Positions 9,884 to 20,365 of a stretch of 64,000 nt of DNA are shown here, in pieces. A model generated the notes under the pieces. That model was not told the origin of the DNA. It saw only the letters and a list, made by a program, of their open reading frames with translations, and did not search any database. A program made the position numbers and the translations under genes. Origin of the DNA: Polynucleobacter sphagniphilus (lineage in GTDB: Bacteria > Pseudomonadota > Gammaproteobacteria > Burkholderiales > Burkholderiaceae). Location: NCBI RefSeq assembly GCF_001953355.1, contig NZ_MPIY01000003.1, positions 248,001 through 312,000 of the forward strand. Reading direction: 5' to 3'. Each line of letters opens with the position of its first letter. Positions within the stretch are counted from its first letter, which is position 1.

Positions 9884-10061
9884 CAGCAGCTCCTTTGATA
9901 GATCAGTGCGCAAAGTACTACTGGGGCGCGCAACATACCCCTGTAATTTAAATGAACAATTTTTGTACTTTTATCTTACGAACCTCCAGCGTATCAGCGA
10001 TTTGACTGAAATCCAAGAGGGGTTGCTGATTTATTTTTAAGGCAGAAAAAGAGCCTTGGGG
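9884..10061 (-). other. 178-bp gap where rpoN is expected
   Basis: In most beta- and gammaproteobacteria rpoN (sigma-54, about 480 codons) lies between lptB and hpf. Here only 178 bp separate them. Read on the minus strand the gap holds a weak AAGGC/GCCTT hairpin near 10038-10056 and a possible hpf promoter close to 9940. I recognise no sigma-54 fragment such as an RpoN-box peptide. Confidence 0.7.
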
Positions 10062-10829
10062 CTACATCCTGAAGTTTTCGCCTAAATACACTCTACGCAC
10101 AGCATCATTTTCAATAATTTCATCGGGCTTGCCCTCAGCTAGAACGCTACCCTCGCTAATGATGTAGGCATGGTCGCAAATACCGAGGGTTTCTCGTACA
10201 TTGTGATCGGTAATGAGAACGCCAATTTGGCGATCACGTAGAAAGCGTACGATTCTCTGAATCTCACCTACTGCAATGGGGTCGACACCAGCAAAGGGTT
10301 CATCCAGCAGGATAAATTTAGGTTGAGATGCGAGTGCCCTAGCAATTTCAACACGGCGCCGCTCACCGCCTGAAAGAGAGAGGGCTGGATTGTTACGTAA
10401 GTGCGTAATTTGCAGTTCACCCAAAAGCTCATCTAAGCGATGATTCATTTCTGCCTTAGTGAGGCGCTTACCACCTTGAACTTGAAGCTCTAATACTGCT
10501 TGAATATTTTCAGCGACATTGAGCTTACGAAAGACGGAAGCTTCTTGAGGTAAGTATGAAAGACCCATTCTGGCACGCTCATGAATGGGTAGGTGGGTGA
10601 TATCGACGCCATCAAGAATGATGTTGCCACCATCCAGAGGGACAAGACCCACAATCATATAAAACGAGGTAGTTTTACCGGCACCGTTAGGACCTAGTAA
10701 GCCAACAACTTCGCCGCACTTTACTTCTACTGAAACATCGCGTACGACCGTTCTGGAGCCGTAACGCTTTTGAAGATGATGGGCGTTCAGGGTGGCAGGT
10801 TGATGGTTACTTGCTAAATCCGCTGTCAT
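10062..10829 (-). CDS. lptB: LPS export ABC transporter ATP-binding protein LptB
   Basis: Cytoplasmic ATPase that powers extraction of lipopolysaccharide from the inner membrane together with LptF, LptG and LptC. The 255-residue ABC domain has Walker [18 protein letters not shown] near residue 45, the Q-loop [12 protein letters not shown], the signature [15 protein letters not shown], Walker [16 protein letters not shown] and the H-loop [10 protein letters not shown]. It overlaps lptA by 4 bp (ATGA). It is the last gene of the kdsD-kdsC-lptC-lptA-lptB run before the rpoN-less gap. Confidence 0.97.
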   Translation of the reverse strand: MTADLASNHQPATLNAHHLQKRYGSRTVVRDVSVEVKCGEVVGLLGPNGAGKTTSFYMIVGLVPLDGGNIILDGVDITHLPIHERARMGLSYLPQEASVFRKLNVAENIQAVLELQVQGGKRLTKAEMNHRLDELLGELQITHLRNNPALSLSGGERRRVEIARALASQPKFILLDEPFAGVDPIAVGEIQRIVRFLRDRQIGVLITDHNVRETLGICDHAYIISEGSVLAEGKPDEIIENDAVRRVYLGENFRM

Positions 10830-11380
10830 TTCTCTAATGTGGCTTTTCGTCTAGGTGAAAGAATGGCTCTTGCTAAAGGCAAGTCATCCGGTTTGGCATC
10901 CGCAGGGGGTATCACGTGATAGTACTGCTTCACATCATCGTACTCAATTTTCCAACCCTTTAATTGATCGAGCATTTGCATATTGAGCAAGCGCTTTAAG
11001 GTGGCATTGCCAGTGATGATGAGCATTTCTGTTTTAGCGTCATAAATCACTTGATTACCATGGCCCTGCATAAATTCATTGGCAATTCCTTCTTTGCGCT
11101 GCCTAAAGGTGGCAATTGCTTCGGGGGTACCTTTCACATCAATGAACTCATAGCCTTCGGGATCTACTTTAATATTGCCATGTTCGCCGGTGACTACAAT
11201 GCTGCCTTTGATGAGCAGGATCTGTCCATCTAGATCATAAATTTGCTTCACGTCATCGACTGATACTTGGTCGGCTTCCAAAATAATGGGCTTATCTTGA
11301 TCCGCTTTTTCAGCAAATGCGTAATGAGGCATGCAGATATGCCATCCAATAGCAAGTAGAAGTGCTAGTTTGAGCTTCAT
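10826..11380 (-). CDS. lptA: Lipopolysaccharide transport periplasmic protein LptA
   Basis: Periplasmic bridge protein of the Lpt machine that carries LPS from LptC to LptD. The 184-residue product has a signal peptide (about 1-23, ending HYAFA) followed by an OstA-like beta-jellyroll beginning [19 protein letters not shown]. Gly-rich strand motifs such as [21 protein letters not shown] are typical of the fold. It overlaps lptC by one base (TAATG) and lptB by four, so the three are translationally coupled. Confidence 0.94.
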   Translation of the reverse strand: MKLKLALLLAIGWHICMPHYAFAEKADQDKPIILEADQVSVDDVKQIYDLDGQILLIKGSIVVTGEHGNIKVDPEGYEFIDVKGTPEAIATFRQRKEGIANEFMQGHGNQVIYDAKTEMLIITGNATLKRLLNMQMLDQLKGWKIEYDDVKQYYHVIPPADAKPDDLPLARAILSPRRKATLEK

Positions 11381-12021
11381 TAAGGTGTGCCTCGTGGAAG
11401 ACGCTCGATACGACCTTTTACTTGCCCAATGAGAACCATACTTTGTTCAACATTATTAAATGTACCGCCATCAGTGGAATTGATCACTGACATCCCTTGT
11501 TCTAAGGTAATAGGCTTATCCGTTTGGATGATGTCATCGTTAATCAATACTTTGAAATAAGAGGACTGCGCAAGCAAGCGTAACAGAGCTGGTTGTGTCG
11601 CCGTCGCCGCCTGGGGAGGTCGCAAAATCTCCGCATGATCATATAGATCCAGAATAGTCAGATCACCATCCAAATGACCTTTATCTGCTTTGACAGTAAC
11701 GGGCGGTTTTTCTACCTGAAATAAACGCATGCGAGGTGTTGTGATGTCAATGGTGGCATCATCATCATAGTGAATCACCTTGCTTCCTAAGATGCGGTAT
11801 TTTGTATTGCCGAGCTCATTGAGAGTAGATAAAGCCCCATTGGTAATGGTGTAGTCAGGCTCATGTAAGCGTACCTGCTCAATGGTCGATTTTTCTGGTG
11901 GGGTGCTTTTTTGAACCAGCCAGAAAGTCAGGAGTGTCAAGATTCCCATGATGAGCAGCGGCAGTAGCCGCAATAGCCCACGCAACATGCTCGATTTGAA
12001 CGCTTCCTGCTTGGTCGGCAT
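11380..12021 (-). CDS. lptC: LPS export system inner-membrane protein LptC
   Basis: Bitopic inner-membrane protein that passes LPS from LptBFG to LptA. The 213-residue product has one hydrophobic segment (about residues 14-36, LLRLLPLLIMGILTLLTFWL) and a periplasmic OstA-like domain with LHEPDYTITNGAL and DGDLTILDLYDHAEI strands. ATG 12021 is preferred because AAGGA lies about 7 nt upstream. GTG 12039 would add six residues and overlap kdsC. The sequence is divergent from E. coli LptC, as is usual, so identification relies on the fold and on its place between kdsC and lptA. Confidence 0.9.
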   Translation of the reverse strand: MPTKQEAFKSSMLRGLLRLLPLLIMGILTLLTFWLVQKSTPPEKSTIEQVRLHEPDYTITNGALSTLNELGNTKYRILGSKVIHYDDDATIDITTPRMRLFQVEKPPVTVKADKGHLDGDLTILDLYDHAEILRPPQAATATQPALLRLLAQSSYFKVLINDDIIQTDKPITLEQGMSVINSTDGGTFNNVEQSMVLIGQVKGRIERLPRGTP

Positions 12022-12031
12022 CAATACATCC

Positions 12032-12604
12032 TTAAGCACGAGCCTGATTGAGCAAATTCTCGTAGCGGTTTTGCGCTTTAAGTATCAGATCGCATACTTC
12101 GCGAACGGCACTATTGCCGCCAGCTCGGGTAGTCACTAGATGGGCAACTGCTTTGACTGCCTCGTGAGCTTGGGCGGGGCAAATAATGAAACCAGCTCGC
12201 TGCATCATTTTGAGGTCAGGCCAGTCATCTCCCATCACAGCACAGTCTGAACGCTTGAGGGATAAATCGCTGAGCAGTTTGTCTAGAGCAATTGCTTTAT
12301 TTTCAACCCCCACATGAACATGCTGTATACCTAATTCTTGGCAGCGGGCAAGCACTGCTTTTGATTGGCGACCCGTAATGATGGCGGTAGGAATGCCACA
12401 TTGCTCTAAGAGTTTGATGCCTAAACCATCTTGGATATCAAATGCTTTGAAAGCCTCTTTACCCTCACCATCTAAAAATACTTGTCCGTTAGTCAGGACA
12501 CCATCCACATCGAGCACCAAGAGTTTGACTTGACCTGCCCGCTCCCATGCTTGCGGGAAATTGCTCAATGGATTGGTTTGGTGTGTATGAAAAGCACTAG
12601 GCAT
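12032..12604 (-). CDS. kdsC: 3-deoxy-D-manno-octulosonate 8-phosphate phosphatase KdsC
   Basis: HAD-family phosphatase that releases Kdo from Kdo-8-phosphate for LPS inner-core synthesis. The 190-residue protein has HAD motif I LLVLDVDGVLTNG (nucleophile and acid Asp) near residue 30, the KAFDIQDGLGIKLLE segment, motif II ITGRQS and motif III VMGDDWPDLKMM. It follows kdsD, the enzyme that makes D-arabinose 5-phosphate for the same pathway, and comes before lptC. Confidence 0.96.
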   Translation of the reverse strand: MPSAFHTHQTNPLSNFPQAWERAGQVKLLVLDVDGVLTNGQVFLDGEGKEAFKAFDIQDGLGIKLLEQCGIPTAIITGRQSKAVLARCQELGIQHVHVGVENKAIALDKLLSDLSLKRSDCAVMGDDWPDLKMMQRAGFIICPAQAHEAVKAVAHLVTTRAGGNSAVREVCDLILKAQNRYENLLNQARA

Positions 12605-12632
12605 GGTTTGTATTTCGAATGTGAAAGCCGAA

Positions 12633-13625
12633 TTAAATTACTTTGGCGGCAAATAAATCATGCAGATTGAGGGCGCCGAGTAAGGTTCCGGCTGCATCTG
12701 TCACCACCAAATGGTTGATACGGTGTTTTTCCATCATTTCGATGGCTTCTTCTGCAAGGAGTTCGGGTGGAATGGTGTGGGGGGCAGAAGCTATGGCTGC
12801 TTTTAGGGTGAGCCCCTCAAGATTGGTCGTTTTTTCTAGTAGGCGACGCAAATCACCATCAGTAAAAATACCTGCAACATGATTATTTGGATCTAGCGCA
12901 ACCACCATGCCCATGCGTTTAGCCGTCATCTCCAACAATGCCGCCTGCAAAGTAGTATCTAGATTGATCTTAGGCGTTTCTTCAAAACTGCGCATGACAC
13001 TTCGCACGTGCATCAATTGTTTGCGTCCTAAGCGACCACCTGGATGGGAGCGCTGAAAATCTTCTGCTTGAAAGCCCCTAGCATCTAATAGGGCTACCGC
13101 CAAAGCGTCACCCATAGCGAGGGCAGCCGTAGTGCTAGAGGTGGGCGCCAAATTTAAGGGGCATGCCTCTTTTTCAACGCTAGTATCAAGATGGGCATCA
13201 GCTAGCTGGGCTAGTGAAGATCTTGGTGCGCCAGTAAGCGCAATGAATTTAGCCCCCGTGCGTTTGACGATAGGTACGATGGTCAGGAGCTCATCGGTCT
13301 CACCGGAATTGGATAGGGCGACAAATACATCATCTCGAGTGACCATGCCTAAGTCACCATGGCTGGCTTCAGCCGGGTGCACAAAAAAGGCTGGTGATCC
13401 AGTGGAGGCAAAGGTCGCAGCGATCTTACGGGCAATATGTCCAGATTTACCGATTCCAGAAACTACGATGCGACCTTTACAGGCGTGAAGCAGTTCCACG
13501 GCTAGAACCAGGGCATCCGCATTGGGCCCTTCCAGTCGATCGCGCATGGTTTGCAGGGCGCTAGCCTCAATAGTGAGGGTATCGCGTGCAAGCTTTAGGG
13601 TTCGTTCACGAGTCTTAGCTATCAT
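12633..13625 (-). CDS. kdsD: D-arabinose 5-phosphate isomerase
   Basis: Interconverts ribulose 5-phosphate and arabinose 5-phosphate, the first committed step to Kdo. The 330-residue product has an N-terminal SIS domain (GRIVVSGIGKSGHIARKIAATFASTG region near residue 55; SHGDLGMV; ALSNSGETDEL) and two C-terminal CBS domains (about 205-330). It begins only 11 bp from the divergent CPA2 antiporter gene, so its promoter must lie inside that gene's 5' end. Confidence 0.96.
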   Translation of the reverse strand: MIAKTRERTLKLARDTLTIEASALQTMRDRLEGPNADALVLAVELLHACKGRIVVSGIGKSGHIARKIAATFASTGSPAFFVHPAEASHGDLGMVTRDDVFVALSNSGETDELLTIVPIVKRTGAKFIALTGAPRSSLAQLADAHLDTSVEKEACPLNLAPTSSTTAALAMGDALAVALLDARGFQAEDFQRSHPGGRLGRKQLMHVRSVMRSFEETPKINLDTTLQAALLEMTAKRMGMVVALDPNNHVAGIFTDGDLRRLLEKTTNLEGLTLKAAIASAPHTIPPELLAEEAIEMMEKHRINHLVVTDAAGTLLGALNLHDLFAAKVI

Positions 13626-13636
13626 CGAGTAAGTAT

Positions 13637-15619
13637 ATGCCGTCAGCCCTTCAATTAACTCTCATCTTGTTAGCCTCCGGAGTGGCTGGAGTCGTTATTT
13701 TCCGCTATTTTGGTTTACCCCCCATTTTGGGCTATTTGGCTATAGGGGTGCTGATTGGCCCCAACGCCCTGGGTTTGGCTAACGATTCGGCTACTGTGAA
13801 GTATTTGGGGGAGTTTGGGGTCGTTTTCTTGATGTTTTCCATTGGACTTGAATTTAACCTGCACAAGCTAAGAGCGATGCGTTCTATCGTATTTGGCCTG
13901 GGAGGCAGTCAGGTCCTTTTGACTATGCTGCTAGCGGTTCCAGCTAGCTTGCTCATGAACTGGATTTACCCGATTTCTTGGGAGGCTGCGATAGCCTTGG
14001 GTGGCGCTTTAGCGATGTCTTCCACCGCCATTGTGACCAAACTGATTGCCGATCGTTCTGAGCTGGAAACCGACCATGGCCGCAACATTATTGGTATTTT
14101 GCTGTTTCAAGATCTGGCGGTTGTTTTCCTATTGATCTTGTTGCCTTCATTGGGCAAAAACCCGGGTGATTTATTCATTGCATTAAGTGCTGCAGCAATC
14201 AAAATCTCGGTCGCTCTGGTGTTGATTTTTGTTCTTGGGCAAACGCTCATGAGTCGCTGGTTCCGCTTAGTGACCAAGCTGCGCTCCCAAGAGCTATTCA
14301 TGCTCAATTTGTTATTAATCGTTTTAGGCATGGCTGGACTGACAGAGCATTTTGGTTTGTCTTTGGCCTTGGGTGCTTTTTTAGCGGGCATGCTCATCTC
14401 GGAGACACCCTATCGCCATCAAGTTGAGGAAGATATAAAGCCATTTCGCGATGTGCTGCTTGGCCTATTTTTTATTACGATCGGGATGTTGCTCGATTTT
14501 CATGTGATTGCCCAGCAATGGATATTGGTTCTACTGCTTTTAATCGGACCTTTGCTGTTTAAATTTGGCCTTATTGCATTACTTTCACGTGCTTTTGGCT
14601 CTACTCCTGGCATCTCTATTCGCACTGGACTTTGTTTAGCGCAAGCTGGCGAATTTGGATTTGTGCTGCTCAACCAAATCGACGGTTTAGATTTGATTGA
14701 TCCAGCTTTAAGTCAAGCGGTATTGGCTGCCATGTTGCTATCGATGTTTGGCGCACCTTTCTTAATCCAATATAGCGATCGGATTGCGATGCGCTTTTCT
14801 AGTAATGAGTGGCTCTTGCAATCACTGGCATTAACGCGTGTTGCAGCCAAGAGCGTGCGCACGGAAAACCATGTTGTCATTTGCGGTTTTGGTCGCTCGG
14901 GGCAAAGTTTGGCTCGCATGCTTGATCAAGAAAAAATACCCTATATCGCCTTGGATATGGATCCGGATCGTGTAAAAACAGCGGCTGCTGCTGGCGATAA
15001 CGTGGTGTATGGGGATGCTAGTCGTGAGAATTATTTGATTGCTGCAGGTTTATCACGCGCAAAAGCGGTTGTGATTACCTATGCTGATACACCTGCAAGT
15101 TTTAAGGTCTTGCATCAAGTCGAACGCTTACGTCCTGGCATGACTGTTTTGGTGCGCACCAAAGATGATGCCGATTTAGCAAAGTTACAGGCGGCGGGGG
15201 CCACTGAGGTTGTGCCGGAATTGATTGAAGGTAGTTTAATGATGGCCTCGCATGTCTTATTGATGATGGGCGTGCCGATGCGCAAAGTGGTGCGTATTGT
15301 CTCTAATGCACGCGAGGCACGCTACAGCTTATTGCGCGGCTACTTCCGCGGCTCGGAAGTAGAAGACTTTGATTCTAATGAATCCTGGCGTTTGCATTCG
15401 GTAACGCTCTTGCCTGAATCAATTAGTATTGGCAAAACTCTTGAAGAACTTGCTTTGGAAAACGATGGCGTGAGTATCCAAGCAGTCAGGCGCAAAGTGG
15501 GCGGCGGAGATTACATTAAGCTCGAACTCACACCCCACTTGCGATTACAAGCAAACGATATCTTGGTACTCTCAGGCAATCCAGAAGCGACTGAATTAGC
15601 GCAATCTAAATTGCTCTGA
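13637..15619 (+). CDS. CPA2-family monovalent cation:proton antiporter with RCK domains
   Basis: Inner-membrane K+/Na+:H+ antiporter or K+ efflux protein of the KefB/YbaL type. Residues about 1-390 form some 12 hydrophobic segments with GYLAIGVLIGPNALGL near the start and LGAFLAGMLISETPYRHQVE in the middle. Residues about 410-530 are an RCK/TrkA-N Rossmann domain (VVICGFGRSGQSLARML, Gly-x-Gly-x-x-Gly). A TrkA-C domain occupies about 575-660. At 660 residues it has the family length. The ion specificity and any nucleotide or glutathione control cannot be read from the sequence. It is divergent from kdsD and ends 10 bp from convergent uvrA. Confidence 0.92.
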   Translation: MPSALQLTLILLASGVAGVVIFRYFGLPPILGYLAIGVLIGPNALGLANDSATVKYLGEFGVVFLMFSIGLEFNLHKLRAMRSIVFGLGGSQVLLTMLLAVPASLLMNWIYPISWEAAIALGGALAMSSTAIVTKLIADRSELETDHGRNIIGILLFQDLAVVFLLILLPSLGKNPGDLFIALSAAAIKISVALVLIFVLGQTLMSRWFRLVTKLRSQELFMLNLLLIVLGMAGLTEHFGLSLALGAFLAGMLISETPYRHQVEEDIKPFRDVLLGLFFITIGMLLDFHVIAQQWILVLLLLIGPLLFKFGLIALLSRAFGSTPGISIRTGLCLAQAGEFGFVLLNQIDGLDLIDPALSQAVLAAMLLSMFGAPFLIQYSDRIAMRFSSNEWLLQSLALTRVAAKSVRTENHVVICGFGRSGQSLARMLDQEKIPYIALDMDPDRVKTAAAAGDNVVYGDASRENYLIAAGLSRAKAVVITYADTPASFKVLHQVERLRPGMTVLVRTKDDADLAKLQAAGATEVVPELIEGSLMMASHVLLMMGVPMRKVVRIVSNAREARYSLLRGYFRGSEVEDFDSNESWRLHSVTLLPESISIGKTLEELALENDGVSIQAVRRKVGGGDYIKLELTPHLRLQANDILVLSGNPEATELAQSKLL

Positions 15620-15629
15620 GAACGTCGGT

Positions 15630-18521
15630 TTACTTAGCCTTTTTCTTACTTTCTGCTGTTCTACGGGTAAGTAGCGGGGCTAAATAGTGGCCGGTAAAGC
15701 TGGCTTCATTTTTAGCGACATCCTCAGGCGTCCCGGTAGCGATAATTTGCCCACCACCAGCACCCCCTTTAGGCCCTAGATCAATAATCCAATCTGCAGT
15801 TTTGATCACATCCAAATTGTGTTCAATGATCACAATGGTATTGCCTTGTTTTTTAAGTGTCTGCAGAACAGTGAGTAGCAATTGAATATCATGAAAGTGC
15901 AGACCAGTAGTCGGTTCGTCCAAAATGTACAAAGTTCTACCGGTATCACGTTTAGATAATTCAAGCGAGAGTTTGACTCGCTGGGCTTCACCGCCAGACA
16001 GGGTGGTAGCGCTTTGTCCGAGCTTGACATAACCCAAGCCAACATCGAGCAGGGTTTTGAGCTTACGCTTAACAATTGGCACTGCTTCAAAAAACTCATG
16101 GGCTTGCTCGATGGTCATTGCTAGCACTTCATGAATATTTTTACCTTTGTAGCGAATGTCTAAAGTCTCACGGTTATAGCGTTTGCCATGACAGACATCA
16201 CAAGGTACATAAACGTCTGGCAGGAAATGCATTTCTACTTTGAGTACGCCATCCCCTTCGCAGGCATCACAACGACCGCCCTTGACGTTGAAAGAGAAGC
16301 GACCCGCTTCATAGCCACGCTCACGCGATGCAGGAACGCCGGCAAATAATTCACGGATGGGCGTAAACAAGCCGGTATAGGTAGCGGGGTTAGAACGCGG
16401 GGTTCTGCCGATAGGTGATTGATCGACACTAATGACTTTATCGAAATGCTCTAATCCTTTGATGGCATCATGCGCGGCTGGTTCGGCAACCGATCCATAA
16501 ATATGCTGAGCAACAGCATGATGCAAAGTATCGTTAATTAAAGTAGATTTTCCTGAGCCTGATACACCAGTCACGCAGGTTAATAGCCCAACTGGAATTT
16601 TGGCGTGGACGGATTGCAAGTTATTGCCGCGAGCGCCAATGATTTCTAGAAAGCGATCATTTACTGGAATGCGTTTTTCAGGAACCGCAATACATTCACG
16701 CCCGGATAAATATGCGCCGGTCAGAGATTTAGGGTTCGCTTCTACCTCTGCTGGAGTTCCTTGCGCCACTACTTCGCCACCATGGACACCCGCTCCAGGG
16801 CCAATGTCGATGACATAGTCTGAAGCACGAATCATGTCTTCATCATGTTCTACTACCAGTACGCTGTTACCTAAATCACGCAGGTGCTTGAGGGTGCCAA
16901 TGAGGCGATCATTATCGCGTTGGTGTAGTCCAATAGAGGGTTCATCTAGCACATACATTACCCCGGTCAAGCCAGAGCCAATTTGAGAAGCCAAACGAAT
17001 ACGCTGCGCTTCACCGCCTGAGAGGGTATCGGCACTGCGCTCTAGTGAGAGATAGTCCAGACCTACATCATTTAAGAAGCGCAAGCGTGCGCCAATTTCT
17101 TTAACGATTTTGTCAGCGATTTCACGCTTGGCGCCTTTGAGCTGCAGTGCCTCAAAATACTCTTTGGCTTCTTTGAGTGGTAGGGCGCTGATTTCATAAA
17201 TGGCGCGCGATTGCTTGCCATCACCCACCTTCACAAAGCGCGCCTCTTTGCGCAGGCGACTGCCGCCACAATCACGACACACCTGCATATTTTGATAGCG
17301 CGCTAATTCTTCGCGTACGGTCACTGAATCAGTCTCGCGATAGCGTCGCTCAAAGTTCGCAACAATGCCTTCAAAAGGATGCTGGCGAACGCTCATTTTG
17401 CCGCGTTCGTTGATGTATTCAAAGGGAATCTCGATATCACCCGAGCCCAGCAAAATCAGATCTTGCTGTTTTTTGCTGAGGGTCTCAAATGGCTTTTCAA
17501 CATCAAACCCACCGTGTTTTGCTAATGTCTGCAATAGCTTGAAGTAAAACTGATTACGGCGATCCCAGCCTTTGATCGCACCCGATGCGAGTGATAAATC
17601 AGGATGTGCCACGATCCGCTTTGGATCAAAGAACGATTGATGACCTAGGCCATCGCATGAAGGGCAAGCGCCCATAGGGTTGTTGAAGGAGAAGAGGCGA
17701 GGCTCTAATTCTTGTAGTGAATAAGAGCAAACTGGGCAAGCAAATTTACTCGAGAAAATGATCTCTTCACCAGTGTCCATATTGACCACCATTGCTTTGC
17801 CTTCAGCAAGGCGTAAGGCAGTTTCAAATGATTCCGCAACACGTTGTTGAATATCGGGACGCACTTTAATACGATCAACCACTACTTCAATGGAGTGCTT
17901 GTCGTTTTTCTTCAGGCTAGGTAGTTTGTCAACTTCAAAGATTTCCGCTTTGGCAGTATTCGTTGTGCCGCCACCAGAGCGAACACGGAAACGAACAAAG
18001 CCTTGTGCCTGCAGATCTTGGAAAAGGTCAACGAATTCACCCTTACGCTCGCTCACTACGGGGGCCAAGATCATCAACTTCGTTTCTTCTGGCATGGCCA
18101 AGACAGTGTCGACCATTTGTGAGACGCTTTGCGCCTCTAAAGGCAGATTGTGTTCGGGGCAATGAGGTGTGCCAGCACGTGCGAATAATAAGCGCAAGTA
18201 ATCATGAATTTCAGTCACAGTACCCACAGTCGATCGGGGGTTGTGACTTGTGGCTTTTTGCTCAATCGAAATGGCAGGCGACAATCCTTCAATCACATCC
18301 ACATCTGGTTTTTCCATGAGCTGGAGAAATTGACGGGCATAAGCAGAGAGGGACTCAACATAGCGTCTTTGACCTTCTGCATACAAAGTATCGAAAGCAA
18401 GGGAGCTTTTTCCTGAGCCAGATAAGCCGGTCAAGACGACCAATTTCTCTCTAGGGATATCTAGATTGATATTTTTGAGGTTGTGCGTACGTGCACCGCG
18501 GATTTTAATTTCGTTATTCAT
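15630..18521 (-). CDS. uvrA: Excinuclease ABC subunit A
   Basis: Damage-recognition ATPase of nucleotide excision repair; two UvrA load UvrB at lesions. The 963-residue protein has two ABC modules, with Walker A loops [19 protein letters not shown] near residue 32 and [15 protein letters not shown] near 650, and two LSGGEAQR signatures. Zinc-binding cysteines lie near residues 260-290 (CPVC, CPSC) and 752-775 (CDAC, CDVC). Full length, no defect seen. It is divergent from the MFS gene with 37 bp between starts, and ssb follows that gene, an order common in Burkholderiales. I see no clear LexA box in the short gap. Confidence 0.98.
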   Translation of the reverse strand: MNNEIKIRGARTHNLKNINLDIPREKLVVLTGLSGSGKSSLAFDTLYAEGQRRYVESLSAYARQFLQLMEKPDVDVIEGLSPAISIEQKATSHNPRSTVGTVTEIHDYLRLLFARAGTPHCPEHNLPLEAQSVSQMVDTVLAMPEETKLMILAPVVSERKGEFVDLFQDLQAQGFVRFRVRSGGGTTNTAKAEIFEVDKLPSLKKNDKHSIEVVVDRIKVRPDIQQRVAESFETALRLAEGKAMVVNMDTGEEIIFSSKFACPVCSYSLQELEPRLFSFNNPMGACPSCDGLGHQSFFDPKRIVAHPDLSLASGAIKGWDRRNQFYFKLLQTLAKHGGFDVEKPFETLSKKQQDLILLGSGDIEIPFEYINERGKMSVRQHPFEGIVANFERRYRETDSVTVREELARYQNMQVCRDCGGSRLRKEARFVKVGDGKQSRAIYEISALPLKEAKEYFEALQLKGAKREIADKIVKEIGARLRFLNDVGLDYLSLERSADTLSGGEAQRIRLASQIGSGLTGVMYVLDEPSIGLHQRDNDRLIGTLKHLRDLGNSVLVVEHDEDMIRASDYVIDIGPGAGVHGGEVVAQGTPAEVEANPKSLTGAYLSGRECIAVPEKRIPVNDRFLEIIGARGNNLQSVHAKIPVGLLTCVTGVSGSGKSTLINDTLHHAVAQHIYGSVAEPAAHDAIKGLEHFDKVISVDQSPIGRTPRSNPATYTGLFTPIRELFAGVPASRERGYEAGRFSFNVKGGRCDACEGDGVLKVEMHFLPDVYVPCDVCHGKRYNRETLDIRYKGKNIHEVLAMTIEQAHEFFEAVPIVKRKLKTLLDVGLGYVKLGQSATTLSGGEAQRVKLSLELSKRDTGRTLYILDEPTTGLHFHDIQLLLTVLQTLKKQGNTIVIIEHNLDVIKTADWIIDLGPKGGAGGGQIIATGTPEDVAKNEASFTGHYLAPLLTRRTAESKKKAK

Positions 18522-18558
18522 GATTTTTTAGCGTAACTTGTTAATATAGCTCTTTCCT

Positions 18559-19737
18559 ATGAATCCTTCTGAACTTCGCTCAACTCTCGCCTTAGCGGGC
18601 ATCTTTGGCCTTCGCATGCTAGGTCTTTTCTTGCTTTTACCGGTCTTTAGCGTCTATGCGCGCGGCTTACCGGGCGGGGAGCACGCCCTTTGGGTGGGGC
18701 TCACTCTGGGCATATTCAATATTGTTCAGGCTTGTTTGTATATCCCCTTGGGGAGGCTTTCTGACCGCATAGGACGAAAACCTGTAGTTTTCTGGGGTCT
18801 TTCTCTCTTTGTGGCTGGTGCCCTGATATGCGCAGCCCGTGATGATCTCATCTGGATTGCGATTGGGCGGGGTGTGATGGGTGCAGGTGCTATTTCTGCG
18901 GCTATATCGGCCTGGGTCGCAGACTTAACCCGTGAGCAAGTGCGCACCCGAGCCATGGCTTTGGTGGGCGGTAGTATTGCCCTCTCCTTTGCTCTTTCCT
19001 TGGTGATTGCTGCGCCAATCTATCGCATGATTGGGATGGGTGGAATTTTCATCATTTTGGCGATTCTTGGAGTCTTGGCGATGGGGGTGACCTATTTTGT
19101 TCTACCCAATAACAAACCCGAGCTCAAAGCGGCGCAAGCATCTTTAAAAGAAGTCTTTTTACGCCCGGAATTAATGCGTCTGAATGCCGGCGTCTTTGTT
19201 TTGCATGCCACCCAAGTGGCTATGTTTTTAGTGGTACCTCGTTTATTGGTACAAGCAGGCTTACCTTTAAGTTCCCATTGGGAGATTTATTTGCCAGTAG
19301 TACTACTCTCATTCTGCTTGATGGCACCCGTATTGATCATGGGTGAGAAGAAACAAAAACTGCGCAATGTGCTCTTGATTGCGATTATTTTACTTTTCAT
19401 TGCAGAATGCGCGTTTACCCAGGCTGGCTCTGTAATGGCTATCGCGGTTGGCTTGTTAATTTACTTTGTCGGATTTAACTTGCTGGAAGCTTTGCAGCCT
19501 TCATTGGTATCTCGTTTTGCCAAAGAGTCTAAGGGTACCGCTTTGGGGGTTTACAACACCACGCAATCGATTGGCCTCTTTTCAGGGGCTGTGATTGGGG
19601 GTTGGTTAATGGATAGCCATGGCCAGTTATCCGTCTTTGTCATGGGCGCAGTACTGCTTTTGTGCTGGCTTATAATTGCCTGGTCTATGCAGGATTTGCC
19701 AGCAAAAGTGGTAGATGCAAGCGCTGCAAAAGCATAG
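18559..19737 (+). CDS. Major facilitator superfamily transporter
   Basis: A 392-residue inner-membrane protein with about 12 hydrophobic segments. The loop 2-3 MFS motif LGRLSDRIGRKPVVFWGLSL lies near residue 65, and GAISAAISAWVADLTREQVRTRAMA in the next helices resembles drug:H+ antiporters (DHA1/YajR-like). It is the usual neighbour between uvrA and ssb in this order. It starts 37 bp from uvrA and is followed by ssb after 69 bp. The substrate is unknown; a drug or sugar efflux role is only an inference from family resemblance. Confidence 0.9.
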   Translation: MNPSELRSTLALAGIFGLRMLGLFLLLPVFSVYARGLPGGEHALWVGLTLGIFNIVQACLYIPLGRLSDRIGRKPVVFWGLSLFVAGALICAARDDLIWIAIGRGVMGAGAISAAISAWVADLTREQVRTRAMALVGGSIALSFALSLVIAAPIYRMIGMGGIFIILAILGVLAMGVTYFVLPNNKPELKAAQASLKEVFLRPELMRLNAGVFVLHATQVAMFLVVPRLLVQAGLPLSSHWEIYLPVVLLSFCLMAPVLIMGEKKQKLRNVLLIAIILLFIAECAFTQAGSVMAIAVGLLIYFVGFNLLEALQPSLVSRFAKESKGTALGVYNTTQSIGLFSGAVIGGWLMDSHGQLSVFVMGAVLLLCWLIIAWSMQDLPAKVVDASAAKA

Positions 19738-19806
19738 ACCCATCCGTAGCTGCTTTATATTTTTTTAATCGATTTATTCACATCATCATTTTCTTCGGGA
19801 GACAAC

Positions 19807-20265
19807 ATGGCTTCGGTAAATAAGGTCATCATCGTAGGTAACGTAGGGCGCGACCCAGAGACACGTTATATGCCAAGCGGCGACGCCGTTACAAACATCT
19901 CAGTAGCAACTTCAGATCGCTACAAAGACAAACAGTCAGGTGAGATGAAAGAAACCACAGAATGGCACCGCGTTGCATTCTTTGGCAAGCTTGCTGAGAT
20001 TGCTGGGCAATACCTCAAAAAAGGTTCACAGGTTTATGTTGAAGGTCGTTTGCGTACGCGCAAATGGACTGATGCAAGCGGTCAAGAAAAATATTCCACT
20101 GAGATCGTTGCAGAAACAATGCAAATGCTTGGCGGTAAGCCAGTAGGCGGTAGTGAAGGTGGTGGTGAAGGTTATAGTCGCCCACGTTCTGTAGAGCAGT
20201 CCGCTCCAGCCGCATCTTCAAGCGCAGCATCGCTAGGCGCAATGGATGACGACATTCCGTTCTAA
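19807..20265 (+). CDS. ssb: Single-stranded DNA-binding protein
   Basis: Tetrameric ssDNA-binding protein for replication, repair and recombination. The 152-residue product has the OB fold from [20 protein letters not shown] to about residue 110, with conserved [22 protein letters not shown] Gly/Ser/Ala-rich linker leads to the acidic tip MDDDIPF that binds partner proteins. GGAG lies about 6 nt before the ATG (CTTCGGGAGACAACATG). A hairpin follows the gene. Confidence 0.98.
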   Translation: MASVNKVIIVGNVGRDPETRYMPSGDAVTNISVATSDRYKDKQSGEMKETTEWHRVAFFGKLAEIAGQYLKKGSQVYVEGRLRTRKWTDASGQEKYSTEIVAETMQMLGGKPVGGSEGGGEGYSRPRSVEQSAPAASSSAASLGAMDDDIPF

Positions 20266-20302
20266 GGGACACCTAAAGGTATTAGTTAACAACTAATCAA
20301 AT

Positions 20303-20336
20303 AAACCCCTCTTAGCCTTGTGCTTACAGGGGTTTG
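20303..20336 (+). terminator. Probable terminator after ssb
   Basis: AAACCCCT (20303-20310) and AGGGGTTT (20328-20335) pair perfectly over 8 bp with a 17-nt loop, about 40 bp after the ssb stop. The run of T is short (TTTG), so it is a moderate intrinsic terminator at best. It separates ssb from the next promoter. Confidence 0.55.
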
Positions 20337-20365
20337 TTCTTGACTTCATTCTTTTGCATTGCTTT

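Noticed and set aside
20281..20297. Inverted repeat ATTAGTT-AAC-AACTAAT after ssb
   Set aside because: AT-rich, three-base loop and no T run; it may add to the structure before the ssb terminator but has no independent support.
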